DNA of 64,000 bases from Anseranas semipalmata. Its lineage: Eukaryota; Chordata; Aves; Anseriformes; Anseranatidae. The notes beneath the pieces were generated by a model. It was given only the letters and a program-made list of their open reading frames with translations. It was not told the DNA's origin and ran no database searches. This document shows positions 13,298 to 25,200 of this stretch, piece after piece. How positions within the stretch are numbered: position 1 is the first letter of the stretch; each line of letters opens with the position of its first letter. The stretch covers positions 7,408-71,407 of the forward strand of contig VXAA01006085.1 in assembly GCA_013399115.1 (NCBI GenBank). The letters run 5' to 3'. The position numbers and the translations under genes are program-made.

Positions 13298-14120
13298 TTG
13301 CTTATTTATGTGTAGGCTGGTTAAAACTGGCAGCCTTTCCCTTAGGGGCAGCTGTAGCACCTAACAGGGTTCAGGTATGCTCACTTTTTTTTTTTTTTCT
13401 TTTTTGGTACCCTTCATAGCACTAGCAAATGCTAAAGTATAAAGTATTCTTTAAACAATACTGACAATTCTATTTCCTTTTAAGCTATAAAATACCTTCA
13501 AGAATTAAACTGCTTATTCAAATTATAATGGAGGAGGAAGACAGGGATGGACAGCAATGCTGGGGGGAAAGTAGGTAACTGCAGAAGTCCTCTGAGGAGG
13601 CAACAGAGGCCAATGCAGAGTCACAAGGTACGTGCACACTTCTGTTGCAACCAACCTATAGTTGGTTGCCACCACCAGCTTCCCTCAGCTTTTGAGGGCC
13701 CTGCTGTGCCCTCTAGTGATGAACCTGCCAGCAACAAAGAGGAGGGACAACAGGAGACTGTGGACTGAGTGTCCTGAGCTCCTGGAGATCCAGAGGAGAT
13801 ATAACAAAGAGGACAGCAAAGTAGAAGGGCACCTGGCTACATGGACCACGTTTCTTTTTATCCCCTCCCCTACTGTCCACAAACTCTTTTCTTAGCCCTG
13901 TTTGTTTTTTTGTTTTTGTTTTTGTTTTTTAAATAGAGGCCAAGCACATGTGGGAAGGGAATAAAGCAAGTACTTTTTGAAATACTAATTATTTTACAGA
14001 TGGCTACTGGCAGCCACTGAAATAAGCTGTATAAGCCACCCCATAACAGTGCCAAACACACCTCTGGCAACTCAAAAAGATAGATTGAATACGTCAAAGA
14101 AACACCCTGATCATTCACAA
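13298..14120 (-). other. RB1: RB1 intron 17, between CR1 fragments
   Basis: Holds a poly-T tract near 13386-13403 and a (TTTTTG)n simple repeat at 13900-13930. Short open frames at 13547-13895 run on both strands in a slightly GC-richer patch without recognised homology. Confidence 0.6.
13900..13930. repeat. (TTTTTG)n simple repeat
   Basis: T-runs of five to seven separated by single G. Confidence 0.8.
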
Positions 14121-14366
14121 AGGGCCACAAAGATGATCAGAGGGGTGGAGCACCTCTCCTATGAAGAAAGGCTGGGAGAGCTGGGGATGTTCAGCCTGGA
14201 GAAGAGAAGGCTCCAGGGTGACCTTATTGCAGCTTTTCAATACTTAAAGGGGTCTTATAAAAAGGATGGAGAGGGACTCTTTACTCACATAGATAATGAT
14301 AAGAAAAGGGGCAATGGTTTTAAACTAAAAGAGGATAGATTTAGAGTAGACATTAGGAAAAAGTTC
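14121..14366 (+). mobile_element. CR1 LINE fragment, end of ORF2
   Basis: Translates as MIRGVEHLSYEERLGELGMF and then LEKRRLQGDLIAAFQYLKG, the conserved C-terminal end of the CR1 ORF2 protein. It is cut off before the 3' UTR at an ambiguous base (N at 14367). It is antisense to RB1. Confidence 0.85.
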
Positions 14367-14367
14367 N

Positions 14368-16056
14368 AATAGGGCACACTCAGAAAACTTGAAATAAACC
14401 TGTGCTTGTTGCTGATGTTATAATTTGTTTCACAAAGGCCTGCAACTATACCCATAATTATTGAAAACACAATGCTTTGGATTTTCTAGTCTGAAAGCCC
14501 AAGTCCAAGTCACATTATCTGCACGTTGTGCTTGAATTACTGGGTAGAAATTGGTAGGTAAAGGCTTGTTGCTGATCAGTAAGCTGACATCAAACTGGTT
14601 TACATTAGGTAGCAGAAGCCAATTTCTGCTCTGACTCTGTCCTCCAAATGATAAAATTCTCAAATAAGAACTCTTTAAACATTTCAAGAAGAGTGCAGCC
14701 AATCTGCCTCATTTTCCCTGTTACTGTAAGCTCTGGTACAAGACTTTCAGCCTTCAAGTGATTTCAGGCAGTCTTTTTCAAAGAAAAGCAAAACTATAAA
14801 GAAATTCATACAGCAGTGGAAAGGCCATGTGCATTTCCCTAAGACAAACAAACAAACATACAAAAGCATTACAGAGGAAAAAAATTACACTCTGGTACAT
14901 CAGCTATGGCACTGCACGAGAAGTTCTGGGGCACATAAGATGCTGGGGTGATGAGCATGAAGCCGGATGCATACATCTTAGTCTGCTAATGCAAAGATCG
15001 CCTTCATAACAGGGCATATTCGGAGAGCTGCCTGTCTCATGCCCATTGACACTGTTGGCAAGGGAAATCAAGGGAAATGGGCTGGTTGGCATTACGAGGT
15101 CGACCAGATTCAGCTTGAAGCATTGTAATTACTTCCATATAACATTGAGGCCACTGTGCTTCTCCTGAGCTAGAAACCTGAGTGCAAGATGCAGCTCTCG
15201 TGACTCAGACACAACGATGCAGTCTCTGTTCCTGGGAGTAAACCCCACAGTCTGGTAAAGTATCACCAGTACTAGAAAATTTAACTTTTCAAGCTTAAAT
15301 CATACACAAACCAAAACCACACACAAACTTGCTCCGCAATTAGAGTATCATATTAGCTATGGCATATTGTGTTCTCTTAGACTTCCCAGAACTACAAGGT
15401 ATCAGATGTGTTCTTAAACAGTCACTTCATGTCTTTCTGGTCAAAATAAGAAGTCTTTATAGTCTCCTGTTTTGTGGCATTAATAGCATACTTTTGGTTT
15501 AAAAGTAACACACAATATAAAGAAACAGTGGTTGATTTACTGAGATTCAGCTTTAAAAACACAACCCAACCTGCCAGCATGCTTTTAATGGCCTTCAAAA
15601 ACAAAGGCATTGAAGCGCAAACTACAATGTGAGCCAGTATTTTAAGTACTATCAACAACCATATCAGATGCACAGAATTAAGGCCCCACTGCCATGTAGG
15701 AATAAAAACTGGATAAAAATTAACATACATACAAAAGCATAGAATTTATTGCATTGCCTATTGGCACCAAAATACTGTTTAAGGGCATTACCATTAAGAT
15801 CCATGACACACTAGTAAAAAGATGTTGGATTACAACCATGTAAATCAGAAAAGCTATGTCGATATCTCTCTGATACAGCCTTTTTTTCCAAAACCTGACG
15901 ACATGCCAAAACTAAACTTGTTTAGCTCTTGTAATTTATTTTGCTAGAAATACACCTCAGCAAGACCACAACTTATTTTACAGAGGTGTGTGTGACTTTC
16001 TTTTTCTAGATATGCATGTTATACAAGGATAAATACTACTTGAAAGCATTACTTAC
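14368..16056 (-). other. RB1: RB1 intron 17, 5' part
   Basis: Intronic sequence following the exon 17 donor. No repeat or exon recognised. Confidence 0.7.
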
Positions 16057-16259
16057 AGATTGCCAAGCAAGAGATTCCATAATGCGATGTTCACAGCGTT
16101 CTAGATGCTTTATCATGTCCCTTGTTAGGCTTGGCTCCGCTTTAATAAAACTTTCAATCACCTTGTAGAAGTCAAAAGCTTTTAAATCAAATACATTGAG
16201 AATCCATGGGAAAGACAAGTCTGTTTCAGCACTGGTACCATCACTTTGTGAAGCAGTTC
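16057..16259 (-). CDS. RB1: RB1 exon 17
   Basis: 203 bp, six more than human. It opens with the last two bases of a split Arg codon after acceptor TTGTAG and ends LAWQS before donor GTAAGT. It encodes helices of pocket A, including [19 protein letters not shown] and the EHRIMES segment. The two extra codons fall in the variable loop before the DLSFPWI motif. The intron that follows is more than 16 kb and leaves the window. Confidence 0.97.
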
Positions 16260-19200
16260 CTACAAGGAAGACAGATTACAATTACCAAGAGTGCTACATT
16301 CTTTCACTTCTGAGGTGTTTCCCTTTTTGTGTTTATTGAATCATTGCTAGTTTGGAAATTTCAGCAACCACTTTTTTCTTGCCATTTCCTGGATTTTACG
16401 TATTAGAATAAATAGCAATAATTATTGATAAGTTACAATGCTCTTTAGCACTTTAGATTCAACTTACTGACATATGTAGCCATAACAACTTCAAGAGCAC
16501 ATGCCAGAAGAGATGTGTGGAAGATGTTATCATTCAGAAGTTTGCTAAGGGAAAAAAAGAAATCATTAAGACTTGTCCCAGCACCAAAATAGCAGATAAT
16601 AACAATTATAGGCACATACCTAAAATTGTGCACTGAGAGGCGCTCTTCTTCCTGAAATATATAAATCAAGCCTGTGATTCTTTTAGAAATCAGAAATGCA
16701 ATGCCAATACTAAGCTACAAGTACTAAACTTACCGACTTTAGCATAGACTCCATTACTCTGTAATACAGCCGTACCCCAAGTTTATATCTCTATTAAAAA
16801 AAGAAAAAAAAAAATCAAGAATATTACAGTAAGTTTTTAACAAACTACAACAGGCAGACTCATGTTTTAATGATTTAGAACATTCCTGTTTTTTTTGTTT
16901 TTGTTTTGTTTTTGTTTGCTTTTGTGGTTTTTTTGGAAGAGCTACTCTAAAGAACTCATTCTCCTCAGTTCCAATTGCCAATAGTACTTGAATGGCCTCA
17001 AAGACTACTAGGGTTTGTGACCACCTCTACCACATGAAGACCAATTAATCAAGTGTTTATGTCAAGTCGCAGCTAACAGGATAAAAAGCAGCGCTGACAG
17101 ATAGGAGACTATAGAGTACAAACTTGGTTGTATTTGCTTTCCAGAAATCCTTGTAAAAAGCATGGCTTGCCTACTGATTTATAAGGAAGAGAGTCACTTT
17201 GCATAGTTTTAGGCTAAGTTACCTTAATGAATGCAAGTATACCTTTCACTAAATGTATTTTGCCCAGCAATTTTTCTATTCTTCATTAAAGTATTTCTAG
17301 CATACTCCCCCACCCAGCTTCTATTGCTCCTTATATATTAAGAACCACTTGTTAAATACTATCTTTACAGAGCATTAGAGAAAAAACACACGTCCATTCC
17401 TCAAGTTGAAAAGAGTATTATTACTTCCTACTATTAGTAATCTTCACTGAAGGAGGACAGTCATTAAGTCAGGTCTCATGTTAGCTAGCACCAACGGAGT
17501 TCAGATGAGTAATACTCCACCAAAATGCTAGTTACCTGTGAGCCAATTTCAGCACATCCCTGTCCAACTGCTTCAGCAAATTTCTTTTTGAAGGTGTGGC
17601 CAAGAGTTTCCACTCTTTTCAGGATGCTATCGTTAGGGTTCACTGTGCAATTCTAGTAAAGTACAGGAAGGAGGGCAGGGGAAGGAAAGGCAAGGAAAGG
17701 ATATTTTACTTCAAAACATTTAAAAATTTAATCAAATTAGTCCTGCTTCACTTTGTAACATTTCTCAATCACCTCATCAGCATAAATCAGAGTATTTAAA
17801 AAGATGAAATGTGTATATTATATATACATAACGTTCAGCATTGTCCAGTAACTACAACTTCATTTCTCACATACAACTAAGCTGCAACTAATACCACTAA
17901 TATGAGTAGTATCAACTACATTAACGTCTTTCAAGTTAAAAATATGGTTAAATTGCTGAATATGGACACAAGAGATCCTCTCTGAATACATCCTCCTTCT
18001 CTTCCTATATGTCCCCTTTATATTCCTTTATTTTTCCATCTGATACATACATTAACTTTAATATTTAGCACAGTAACAAAAAGATCTAAGTACTTATGAG
18101 GTTCCAGTACATATCAGTTAGACAGAAATGCTTTCTATGCTAAGAGTAATTACATTTAAACCATCCCAATTAAAATGTGCTTCTTCAAAAAAGGTTGTTA
18201 ATAAAGGTGTTACCAAAAGATGCAAGTCAGATCTCTATGTATAAGTTCTAATGGAGTGATAATTCCAACAATCTTTCACAAATGTTTCATCAAGTCACTT
18301 CACTTACATTGAAATATGCGATGAGGGTATCTGATGGTTTATCAGTTGCTGAGTTTAAAATCATCATCAATTGCTGAATGGTATTCATTGCAGCTCTGGA
18401 AAAATAAAATAAAATAAAATGCATTAAGGTTGACTCAACAGTTTCCAGAAACCGAACAGCACTTCTGCAAGCAAAAAAATTATCATTTTAGTTCTCAACC
18501 CAGTTATCAAACCACCTGCTGGGAAAAATCTGTTGTATTGTGTTAATCATTGTGAATTCTAATAACCTAACTTATCTAATCATCTAATTATTAGAATGAT
18601 TACAATCCATAAGTAAACAACCAAAAGATATAAGCAATAAATAATAAGCACTTTTAAAAGCAATAAAATAGTGGAATTGCAATCCTTGCGTATGAAAACT
18701 TTCAGTTAAATTAAGCAAAACCTTAACAAAAAAAATATTTGGCTTTTGTACAAAAATAATACAAAAGACTGGTGAATGAAGACAGCTTTTAAGTCCTGTG
18801 TTCACAAGTATAGTAAGAAAGACGTATTAAAATGCAGCACTTGCTATCCATTCATGAGACAATACAGCCTTTTTAACACAGGTGCTTCAAAAAAAAAAAG
18901 CCACATTTTTCAGAGGTAGAGCTGTCAATGTTCCATTGCTAACAGCATAAGAATATTAGCAGTCTTCTCCCTCCATGGGTCTGAATAAAAGCCATATGAA
19001 AACTTACGAAAATAAAAAAAAAAAATCTTTAACTCCAATCCCTTCTATTTCCAATAGGAAGGCTGTAACTTGCTGAAATCCTAATTCTACCTTCTGTATC
19101 TGCAGCTAGGTTAGAAGAATCTTAAATGCAAAATCTTCTTAACTTTTAAAGTATTATGGATAAGGAACAGAATGTTCCTGAGAAATATAAATAATATCTC

Positions 19201-22200
19201 CTTAGAAAGTAGAACAACAATTCTTTATTGTCTAGATGAGAAGTAGATCAAAAATATGTATTACATTTTGTGAAATGGGATATACTGAAGTACTGAACTA
19301 TGCCTCTGTGTATGATTTTACTGGCATTATTTTTTTTACAGGTACATAGTAGAGAAAAACAAACAAAAGGCATCAAAACCACTTGCATCTCTACATAATG
19401 CCTAGAACTTTCTTGCTAAAAACAGATTCAAAACCAAAAGCAACATCCATTGATTTATATCCAATGTCTTAACTTAGAAAAGTTAAGACTAGAAGCTAAC
19501 TTTCTAAAGTTAACTCAAGTAATATCAGTATTTCCGAAGAGCTATAATTTAAAGAATTAAAAATATTCTTAAGACGAATGCATAGGATCATGTTGTTTAT
19601 TCCACAGATTGTTAAATATCTTGTTGGGGTGAGCGTATCTCTCTGAAGTAAACATTTTTCACTTTCTCTTCTAAAACTGAAATCCTGATAACAAACACTT
19701 TTCATGACTTTCAGAAGGATCATTATTCTAAGATAACAGAGCGGCCTCTGCTCATATAGCACATATTATCCAGGAGGTGACTGAAATATTTATATGTGGG
19801 AAAATAAGAACAACAAAGATCTTGTCATACAGGACAAGAAGATACATACATGAGCTAGCACCTAATCAGCCCACATTTCCAACTTCTGGGGATATGATAT
19901 ATTGTTCTGCCTTTATTTGCACATACATACAGAACCAATCATGTATTCATTACCTCCATGAATACTTATGTGGTCTGGTTTCTTATTTCACATTCTGTGT
20001 TAAGCAATAGCATTAAGTTTCTATTCTTTTAGAAAGATTACTGTAATGATTTTTCTCTTAACATCTAAAAAAGGTTGATTCTTCCAGTGGTATTGTTACT
20101 TTCTGAATTTTATTTTATTTTTTAAATTTCTGCACTGTTTAACCTCAATTTGGCTCATATCAGTCAAAAAATAAATGGACAAAGAAAAAACATGTTCAGT
20201 CATTATAACTGTAATAGTCCAAAGATACATTATTCTTTAATCTATTTTTTCAGAAGGCTTTGGTAAAAGCACTTCCACCAAAATCCTACTAGTGATAATG
20301 AAAAGCATGAAGACAATCCATACTCATGATGCTCTGAACTAGTACTTACACCCATCTTATCTACTGATTTTTACATAACACACTAGATACAAATCCACGG
20401 ATGAAAATGATGATATTCTCACCAACTTCAGGGGGCTTAAGAGCAAATCCCAAATGTCTAGGTCCAGAAAGAAGACATTATAATAAGACTCAAAGTACTA
20501 AGTATGGTACTTTCATCATAACCTGTAAGGGGATCGACTTAATGCAAGGAGAGTTAATGATACACTTTGTACTCTGTATTGGTGATCAAAGATTTACTGC
20601 CATCTAGTGACAGCTCTGTGCTTTATGAAAAACAGTTGCTACAGCCAAAATCATTGCTGCTGAATAAGCCTCCGCTTGGACTGTCTTAAATGGCAGCAGT
20701 TTTGGAAAACTCAAAGAAGCCCCTAAGTCTGGATGGAGAGAATCTGAATCTCTCATTAGACCTCCTCTCACCTTCAGAGTTGTTTTAGCACACTTCAAAT
20801 TTTTAGCAATGTGGAAGCTTGTTACTCCTGGACTTTATTAATAAGACTTCCACATCAAAAGTTTTAATCAAGCATCTTTCACAATGTTAGGGAGCTGTTT
20901 TCTTAATGCCAGTGTAACTGAAAAGTGTCAGTAACAAGCCGCCAATTTGTGAAAAATAGGATATGTTGTCAATGACCTTCTTGTTAAATACATTTCAAGT
21001 TATAGATGGTCTAGATCCTGGTATCACACATTTGGTCTGGGAACCACTAGTCAAGCTGTTGTCTTTATGGCTGAAAAAGCATCACTAGCAGTTTAAGACT
21101 AGAAGCGTAAAACTAAAAGGGACCATTAAGGCAACCAAATAAAGCCTTCCGCAGTCACAGGCAATTAAAAGTTCTTTCATACACTGATCAGCATCTATCC
21201 CAGCTGCATGTCTCCTTTCAGTATTTTTATGAAGCTTTTAAGAACCTTACTGCTTAGTTGGCTAGAAAACAATTAATTTCTACACACAGTATTTAGTAGA
21301 TTTTATAGTGGATGCACAAGCCCAGAGTTCAATTCATTCTTCCACAAGCATATAGACACTGTAGAAGTATTTTTAACAAAAATTAAAATAATTTTTACTC
21401 ATTTGAGAAAATGGAAGTAGTAATTAAGCATAATACTTTAACTTATCTCTACAAAATGCTACAACAAAAGGCATTTATACAGCAAGCACGGAAGAAGAAC
21501 TTCATTGTCCAATTTTACTAAACCTGACACATTCAGAACGACTGCTTGTACAAACATTTCTGTGTTTGTCCACATAGCACATGACATTGCAGTGACACAG
21601 CCGATTGGTTCTTGAGCATCCAGGAATTTCTAAGCACCACTTGGTAAAATCTTTCTACTTTTGCCAAAAAAACTGTGTGGCACAAGGGAAAAATGGTACC
21701 TGTAAATCTCTTTTCCTTTGGTTAGCTGAACTCAAGCTTGCAGTTTTTCCTGCATTGGATTGCAGATTCAAACAATCTGCAATTAATAACACATTTCTAC
21801 CATGTCTGTCCATTTTCCCCAATAGACCAGAATATCTTGGCACTCTGAAATGTTCATTTTCCTGTTTTACGAAGAACAAATGCTGGTAATCTGAAATGTT
21901 CATCTTCACATACAGAAATGTAACAACACTAGGAAGAAAAGATCATGGGAGAAGAAATGAAGTTCTGTATCAGGAAAGGAAGCCATGAAGATCTAGACCT
22001 AGACTGAAGATGGGAATAAAGCAGTCAAAAGTACTAGTGTGGAAGTATAAAGTTGCGTTCTGACAAGAAGAAATAACAGTAATCTATTTTGCACACATCA
22101 TGCACTTCTTAGACAATTCGGTAAAAATCCTTCTATGTTATCCAACAACTCCAACAGGAACTGGGGGCACTCGGCATCCCTCAGTATGTGCTCACTACTG

Positions 22201-25200
22201 ATTAGTGACCAGCACTAGTCTGTTTCATAAAAAAAGAAAAAAAAACACAGTTGCCTTAAAAATCAAACCAATTACTCTCAAGATGAGTATTTCAAGCTAG
22301 GATATTAAACAAAAGAACATAGCTTAAGTGAAAAATTCATACCGAACAGGAGTCTGTGGAAGTATTAGATTAAACTCCTCATCTGGATTGTTTTTTCTTG
22401 GTGTTCTCTCCAACTGTGAGCTACAGAAATGGAAAACAAACTTGTGAAGCACTCAAGTAATTCAAAAAAGAATGTTTTCTGTGAAAACTTATTAATCTGC
22501 AGAAAAGACTATGGAACAGATTTTTAAAAGATCTAGATGTCCAACCATTCCACTTGTTAGACCAATGTAATTGATATTGCTAAGGAGATCTGCTTTGAGT
22601 AGGTTGTTGGACTAGATGACCTACAAAGTTCCCTTCCAACTTTTTTTCTAGAATTCTATTTATAACAACTTAGTTTATATGTACAGCTAGTGTAGGGACT
22701 GGAGCACCTCCCCTGTGAGGAGAGGCTGAGAGCTGGGGCTGCTCAGCCTGGAGAAGAGGAGGCTCAGGGGGATCTCACCAAGGTCTATAAAGCCCTGAAG
22801 GGAGGGTGCAAAGAGGCCACAGCCAGGCTCTTCTCAGTGGTGCCCAGTGCCAGCACAGCAGGCAATGGGCACAAACTGGCACCCAGGAGGCTCCCTCTGA
22901 GCATCAGGCAGCACTTGTGTGCTGTGCGGGTGGCTGAGCCCTGGCACAGGCTGCACAGAGAGGTTGTGGGGTCTCCTCCCTGGAGATCTTCACAAGCTGC
23001 CTGGACGTGGTCCTGGGCAACCTGCTCTGGGTGTCCCTGCTTGAGCAGGGCTTGGGGCAGGGGACCTCCAGAGCTCAATTCCAACCTCAACCATTCTGTG
23101 ATTCTGTATTATGCACAGCTCCATTTTAATCCAATTCTAAATGAATGTGTTTTCTAACATACATAAGGTCATAGCCCCACACCACGAGCACACATCAAGT
23201 GAATTTACAGAAATGCTAAATTGTCAATAACCACTGATATTTTAGACTAAAAAAGTTTAGATACATCTGTATTATTGAGCAGCACCAGGGAACGTGCCCA
23301 AGCACTGGCACTCAACTGTTTATTCTGTTAAACTGTCAGTGGCATATTTCAGTCCCATTAAAAGTACTATTCCCCCAGACAATTTCTGGGTACAGGTCAG
23401 AAGTCAGAATGGGCTCAGGAGCACTCCCAGCAGGCAGCTTCTATATACCACCAGCTGGTTTTAGGAAGAAGTTTGACAGCAAGGACCCAGCTGGCCTCAG
23501 AGCCGTAACACACTCTTGGGCACATGTAATCAACCAGCATGTGACCTTCTCCTTGCAATTCCTCAGCTGCCACTGGACTACAGGGGCTTGCACAGAGTAA
23601 GAACCGGAGTACAACTTCTGTATCATTTTAGCTAGACATGCAGCAACTTGTTTTAGATTATTTAAACTGTAATGTAAAGCAAGGATGGTGATACCAAAAT
23701 ATCTTAGCTGAACTACAAACCTAAGAGATCAATAGGACACAGAGATCTCCACTTAGAATACAGGAGGAGGAGGGGGAAAAAAGTTTAAAAATTTCACGTT
23801 TTCTATTGTAATTCAAAAGCAGTAAATGGAAATATTACCATGCTATGACATCAGGCTGTAGAGTTTCATCATGATCCAGAAATAATCTTGCATCTATATC
23901 TTTGTTTTTGAGATAGAGCTCATCATATTCTTTTGAGAGAACCTCAACCTCGAAAAACATTGAAAAATTTTATTTTATAGCAACAAATTTGACAATTTAC
24001 TCAATAATACAGTCTAGCATTACCTCATGAATACAACTGAATACAATGCTGAAACTCTAAGAGAATGACCTTGGAAGTCATAAAGTCACTTCTTACACAA
24101 ACAGCTGAAACATACCCAGGGGAAAATTACTGTTCCCATGCACAAACAAAGATAATCTTTTATAAGAGAAAACAATCCAAGATCATGAGACATTTCTGAA
24201 GAAATATAGATCTTGATGCTGTGAAAGAACTAAAAATAGCTGGAGTGGAAGACATAGACCTGCAAATCAAACTAATGTTTCCAGGCTTTTAAGTCTTTCC
24301 TTCCAGAGGAAAAAGAAAAAAAGAAAGAAAAGAAAAACATGTCTCTATGGGCAGGAAATGTAAAATGTGTGTCCTTCAAACAGCTACTAGACAATCCACT
24401 AGGTCCCCATCTCTGCTGGTTTGGAGATGAAGGCCAAGATCCAAGCTCAAACCTTCTTGTTCTGAGTATAAGTTTCCTTAGTGCATATTAATATTTGTAT
24501 TGATGTAGTTTTTAAGAGACGTGCCTGGTTCTACAAAAGATAAACCATTATTTCATATCCTACATTCTTCTTTTAAAAAGTACTTCTTTTAAAAGTTTCT
24601 TAGTCGATTAGATCCCACGTTGATATGACATCATTTTGCATAAAAAGTCTGCGATTTTTTTTGAGTAACACTAACTGGAATTCTAGAACTTTTCATCAGG
24701 GCCGGATACCAGCCTCCACACCAAGTCTGCTGCTGTGCTCCTGCAGCAGCAGTCAGTCACCTCAATTATCTGTTCCCTGAGCCCTTAATCATACTAAATG
24801 ATGCTGTGCTCTGACATGTTCCAGCTAGAAAAAAACAGGCAACAGTGCATACAAAACCAAATTAGTCCCATGCCAGTCCCAAGCAAAAACAAGCTGCAAG
24901 CATCTCCTACACAGCTTTGCTCCTCATCCTCTCCTTTTATCTTTGCCAGATGAATTTGCATCAAACTGATCTCATGGTTAGAACTTTGAGAGTAGGACTA
25001 TTAAACCCATAGATTATCTTTAGACTCCCATCATTCCCTTAATTTTTTCATGAACAAAGTTCATTATCTTGTCCTTTTTCATTACCTTCCTAATGGTTTA
25101 CACATTCTTTTTGTCTGAAGTATTTCAGTATTCTATTAACATCTACAAACCTCAGATTCTTTCACTGCAAAAAACAGCAGCTCCTAGACCAAATGGCTTC

